From: Roseovarius lutimaris
GTDB lineage: Bacteria; Pseudomonadota; Alphaproteobacteria; Rhodobacterales; Rhodobacteraceae
DNA: 64,000 nucleotides
Assembly (NCBI RefSeq): GCF_900115165.1
Contig: NZ_FOVP01000005.1
Span: 124,001-188,000, forward strand
Direction of reading: 5' to 3'
This document shows, piece by piece, positions 61,962-64,000 of the stretch. How positions within the stretch are numbered: the stretch's first letter is position 1; each line of letters opens with the position of its first letter. A program made the position numbers and the translations under genes. The notes under the pieces are model-generated. The model saw only the letters and a list, made by a program, of their open reading frames with translations, searched no databases and was not told the origin of the DNA.

Positions 61962-62039
61962 CCCCTTGGTGAATTCAACTGGCAAAGCGCCTAGCACGGC
62001 GCTAGGTCTGGCACAAACCGGATCATGAAGGAGAGGCAG

Positions 62040-62645
62040 ATGTTCTATAAACCCGAGGATGGCCACGGCCTGCCGCACAGCCCGTTCAACTCGATCGTGA
62101 CTCCGCGCCCGATCGGCTGGATTTCGACCCGCGGTGCGAATGGGCGCGACAATCTTGCCCCCTATTCGTTTTTCAACGCCGTCGCCTATGTTCCGCCTCA
62201 GGTGATGTTTTCCTCGACCTCGACCAAAGAAGATCGCGGCGACACCAAGGACAGCGTTGCCAATATCCGCGACACCGGCGTGTTCTGCGTCAATATCGTT
62301 GAATATGAAATGCGCGACGCGATGAACCAGACCTCCGGCCCCTGGGATCGCACCACCGATGAATTCGAGCTGGCCGCCCTGGAAAAAGCCGAATGCGAAA
62401 CCATTGCCTGTTCGCGCGTCGCCCGCGCCCCGGCCAACCTTGAATGCAAACTCACCCAGATCCTGCAATTGCCCGGCGAGGCGAATTTTGCCGTCTTCGG
62501 CGAGGTGATCGGCGTGCATATGCGCGATGATTGCTTGGTTGACGGCATGTTCGACGTGCTGCGCTACACCCCGCTGACCCGGCTTGGCTATCAGGATTAT
62601 TCGGTTATCCGCGAAAAGTTCAGCCTCAAACGCCCCGGTGAATAG
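62040..62645 (+). CDS. Flavin reductase-like (split-barrel FMN-binding) protein
   Basis: A 201-residue protein of the flavin-reductase/DIM6 group. NSIVTPRPIGWISTRGANGR near residues 20-39 and NLAPYSFFNAVAYVPPQVMF near 41-60 form the FMN-binding split barrel. It probably reduces FMN with NAD(P)H or acts as an FMN-dependent enzyme. The start at 62040 lies 6 bases after the AAGGAGAGG sequence. Confidence 0.88.
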   Translation: MFYKPEDGHGLPHSPFNSIVTPRPIGWISTRGANGRDNLAPYSFFNAVAYVPPQVMFSSTSTKEDRGDTKDSVANIRDTGVFCVNIVEYEMRDAMNQTSGPWDRTTDEFELAALEKAECETIACSRVARAPANLECKLTQILQLPGEANFAVFGEVIGVHMRDDCLVDGMFDVLRYTPLTRLGYQDYSVIREKFSLKRPGE

Positions 62646-62680
62646 GCTCCGGCTTCTTCTGGCCTTAAATATCCCGGGGT
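62646..62680. repeat. Reverse copy of the dispersed intergenic motif
   Basis: Read on the minus strand this contains CCGGGATATTTAAGGCCAGA then AGAAGCCGG. It is the counterpart of the motif at 12015-12046. It sits at the junction of the convergent flavin reductase and iron permease genes, so a 3'-end function is possible. Confidence 0.45.
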
Positions 62681-62720
62681 GAATTGGCCATCGGCCAAGA
62701 GGGGCAGCGCCCCTGCCCCG

Positions 62721-64000
62721 CTATCCGGCTGAAATCGCCGTCCCAAGCTTGGCGGCGCTGCGCCCCGGACTGTCACGGCCAATTGTGCGGCACAGGATCA
62801 GAACCGGGACAAGGCCAAAGCCGACCAGCACAAGCGAGGGCACCGCCGCCTCGGCCAGCCGCTCATCGGCGGCAAGGCGGTGGGCCTGCACCGCAAGGGT
62901 CTGAAAGTTGAACGGATGCAGAATAAGCGTCGCCGGCAGCTCTTTCATCACATCGACAAAGACGATCAGCAACGCCGTCAAGACACTCGTGCGCGCCACT
63001 GGAAGATGCACCCGCATCAATAGCTTCGGCCCCGGCTGACCAAGCGAACGACCGATCGCATCGAAATGTCGCGGCACCGTGGCCATCCCGCTGTCATAGG
63101 CATTGAGCGCGGCGGCCATGAACCGCGCCACATAGGCCAGCACCATCAGCCAGATCGACCCGGTGATCAAAAGCCCGGTGCGAATCCCGAAATTCGCACG
63201 CATGAAGGCGTCAACGGTATTGTCCAGCGCCGCCATCGGCACCATGAGCCCGACCGCGATCACCCCGCCCGGCACCGCATAGCCAAGCCCGGCCCCGATC
63301 ACCAGCCAGCGCGAGGCGCGCCCCGGACTGGTGCGCGCACGAAAGCCGATAAGTACCGCGCCGATCACCGTAAGCACCGCAGCAACGCCCGCCAGAGTGA
63401 CCGAGTTTGCCATGAAGCCAAGATAGCGCTCCGACAACAGGCTCTGCCCCGATCCCATCGCCATGCTGCCCAGCATGATCACCGGGATCACAAAGCCAAG
63501 CAGGACCGGCAAAAGGCAGATCGCGCAGGCGATCCAGCCCGCCGCGCCGCGCAATGTCGGGCGCTCCATCGTCTCGAACCGCGCGCCGCGCCCGGCGGTA
63601 CGCGCGCGGCCCCGGCTGGCACGCTCCAGCCCGGCCAGAAGCAGCGCAAAACTCAGCAGGCACAGCGCCAGTTGCGCCGCCGCCGCCCGGTCGCCAAGCG
63701 AAAACCAGGCCTGATAAATGCCGGTGGCAAAGGTCTGAACATTGAAAAACGCCACCGTGCCGAAATCGGCAATCGTTTCCATCACCGCCAAAAGCGCGCC
63801 GCCCGCAATTGCCGGGCGCGCCATCGGCAGGGCCACCCGCCAGAACGCCTTGAGCGGCGAGCGGCCAAGCGTGCGCGCCACCAGAAAGGCATTGGCGCTT
63901 TGTTGACGGAACGAGGCCCGCGCCAGAAGGTAAACATAAGGATAAAGCACGATGGTCAGCATGAGCGCCGCGCCGCCAAGACTGCGGACTTCGGGGAACC
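62721..64000 (-). CDS. Ferric-iron ABC transporter permease (FbpB-like), cut by window edge
   Basis: The minus-strand frame continues through the window end: ...FPEVRSLGGAALMLTIVLYP. The visible 426 residues include two BPD_transp_1 permease units, each with an EAA-type loop (VARTLGRSPLKAFWRVALPMARPAIAGG, and DAIGRSLGQPGPKLLMRVHL). Such a duplicated permease of about 500-550 residues is the FbpB/SfuB type for Fe3+ import. The 5' end and the partner binding protein and ATPase lie beyond the window. Confidence 0.88.
   Translation of the reverse strand, partial: FPEVRSLGGAALMLTIVLYPYVYLLARASFRQQSANAFLVARTLGRSPLKAFWRVALPMARPAIAGGALLAVMETIADFGTVAFFNVQTFATGIYQAWFSLGDRAAAAQLALCLLSFALLLAGLERASRGRARTAGRGARFETMERPTLRGAAGWIACAICLLPVLLGFVIPVIMLGSMAMGSGQSLLSERYLGFMANSVTLAGVAAVLTVIGAVLIGFRARTSPGRASRWLVIGAGLGYAVPGGVIAVGLMVPMAALDNTVDAFMRANFGIRTGLLITGSIWLMVLAYVARFMAAALNAYDSGMATVPRHFDAIGRSLGQPGPKLLMRVHLPVARTSVLTALLIVFVDVMKELPATLILHPFNFQTLAVQAHRLAADERLAEAAVPSLVLVGFGLVPVLILCRTIGRDSPGRSAAKLGTAISAG

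Overview
The window looks like a chromosomal segment of a GC-rich alphaproteobacterium, most likely Rhodobacterales (Roseobacter group). The evidence is the high GC content, the codon choice, the familiar gene neighbourhoods (lysC next to ptsP; hisB-hisH with hisA-hisF-hisE; metR divergent from metF; Rrf2-Crp regulators with persulfide dioxygenase and a DUF442-SQR fusion), and small families such as DUF1178, EcsC and DUF2061. This is a judgement from gene content, not a database match.

Layout. 1-8.9 kb: a DMT permease cut by the left edge, a fatty acid desaturase with a DUF2061 protein, an XRE regulator, divergent metR/metF, a thioesterase, a DUF2235 hydrolase, a decayed molybdoenzyme remnant, divergent ornithine decarboxylase/Lrp regulator and a ZntB-like transporter. 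9-20 kb: valS (carrying an in-frame palindromic repeat), a UvrD/PcrA helicase, an FMN-dependent hydroxy-acid oxidase, pyruvate carboxylase and a metallophosphoesterase. 20-24 kb: a ribbon-helix-helix protein, a glyoxalase, a Tat-exported subunit plus GMC oxidoreductase pair, DUF1330 and tRNA-Gly(GCC). 24.4-29.8 kb: the histidine cluster hisB-hisH-glsA, hisA, hisF-hisE plus a Dabb protein, interrupted by two small exported proteins (DUF2147, DUF302) on the other strand.

29,995-35,177 is a 5.2 kb integrated element at tRNA-Tyr(GTA). It is bounded by perfect 19-bp direct repeats of the tRNA 3' end. It encodes a tyrosine integrase, a serine recombinase and one unrecognised polytopic membrane protein, with long non-coding stretches holding short AT-rich repeats. 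Its base composition is clearly lower in GC than the flanks.

35-49.7 kb: rlmB, a membrane protein, a small zinc-ribbon protein, a CoA-binding protein, an ICL/PEP-mutase family enzyme, then a respiration and sulfur block. This block has a bd-type oxidase on the minus strand (cydB intact, cydA lacking its first third, a tiny DUF2474 protein apparently started at ATT). On the plus strand it has an NsrR-like regulator, a Crp/Fnr regulator, persulfide dioxygenase, a rhodanese-like/SQR fusion and a SulP transporter. Together these suggest sulfide and NO handling coupled to a sulfide-tolerant oxidase, although the oxidase is probably dead here. An O-acetylhomoserine sulfhydrylase with a structured leader follows.

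49.8-64 kb: a GspL/PilM-PilP-like envelope protein, a CPA2 antiporter with TrkA-N domain, NUDIX, DUF1178, an SDR, lysC, ptsP (nitrogen PTS enzyme I), a ZIP transporter, EcsC, GNAT, a flavin reductase and a ferric-iron ABC permease cut by the right edge. Points of special interest are the tRNA-Tyr element and its orphan membrane protein, repeat elements inside valS, the truncated cydA, a quadruplex-forming hairpin loop at 4.75 kb, and a recurring twin-hairpin intergenic element.
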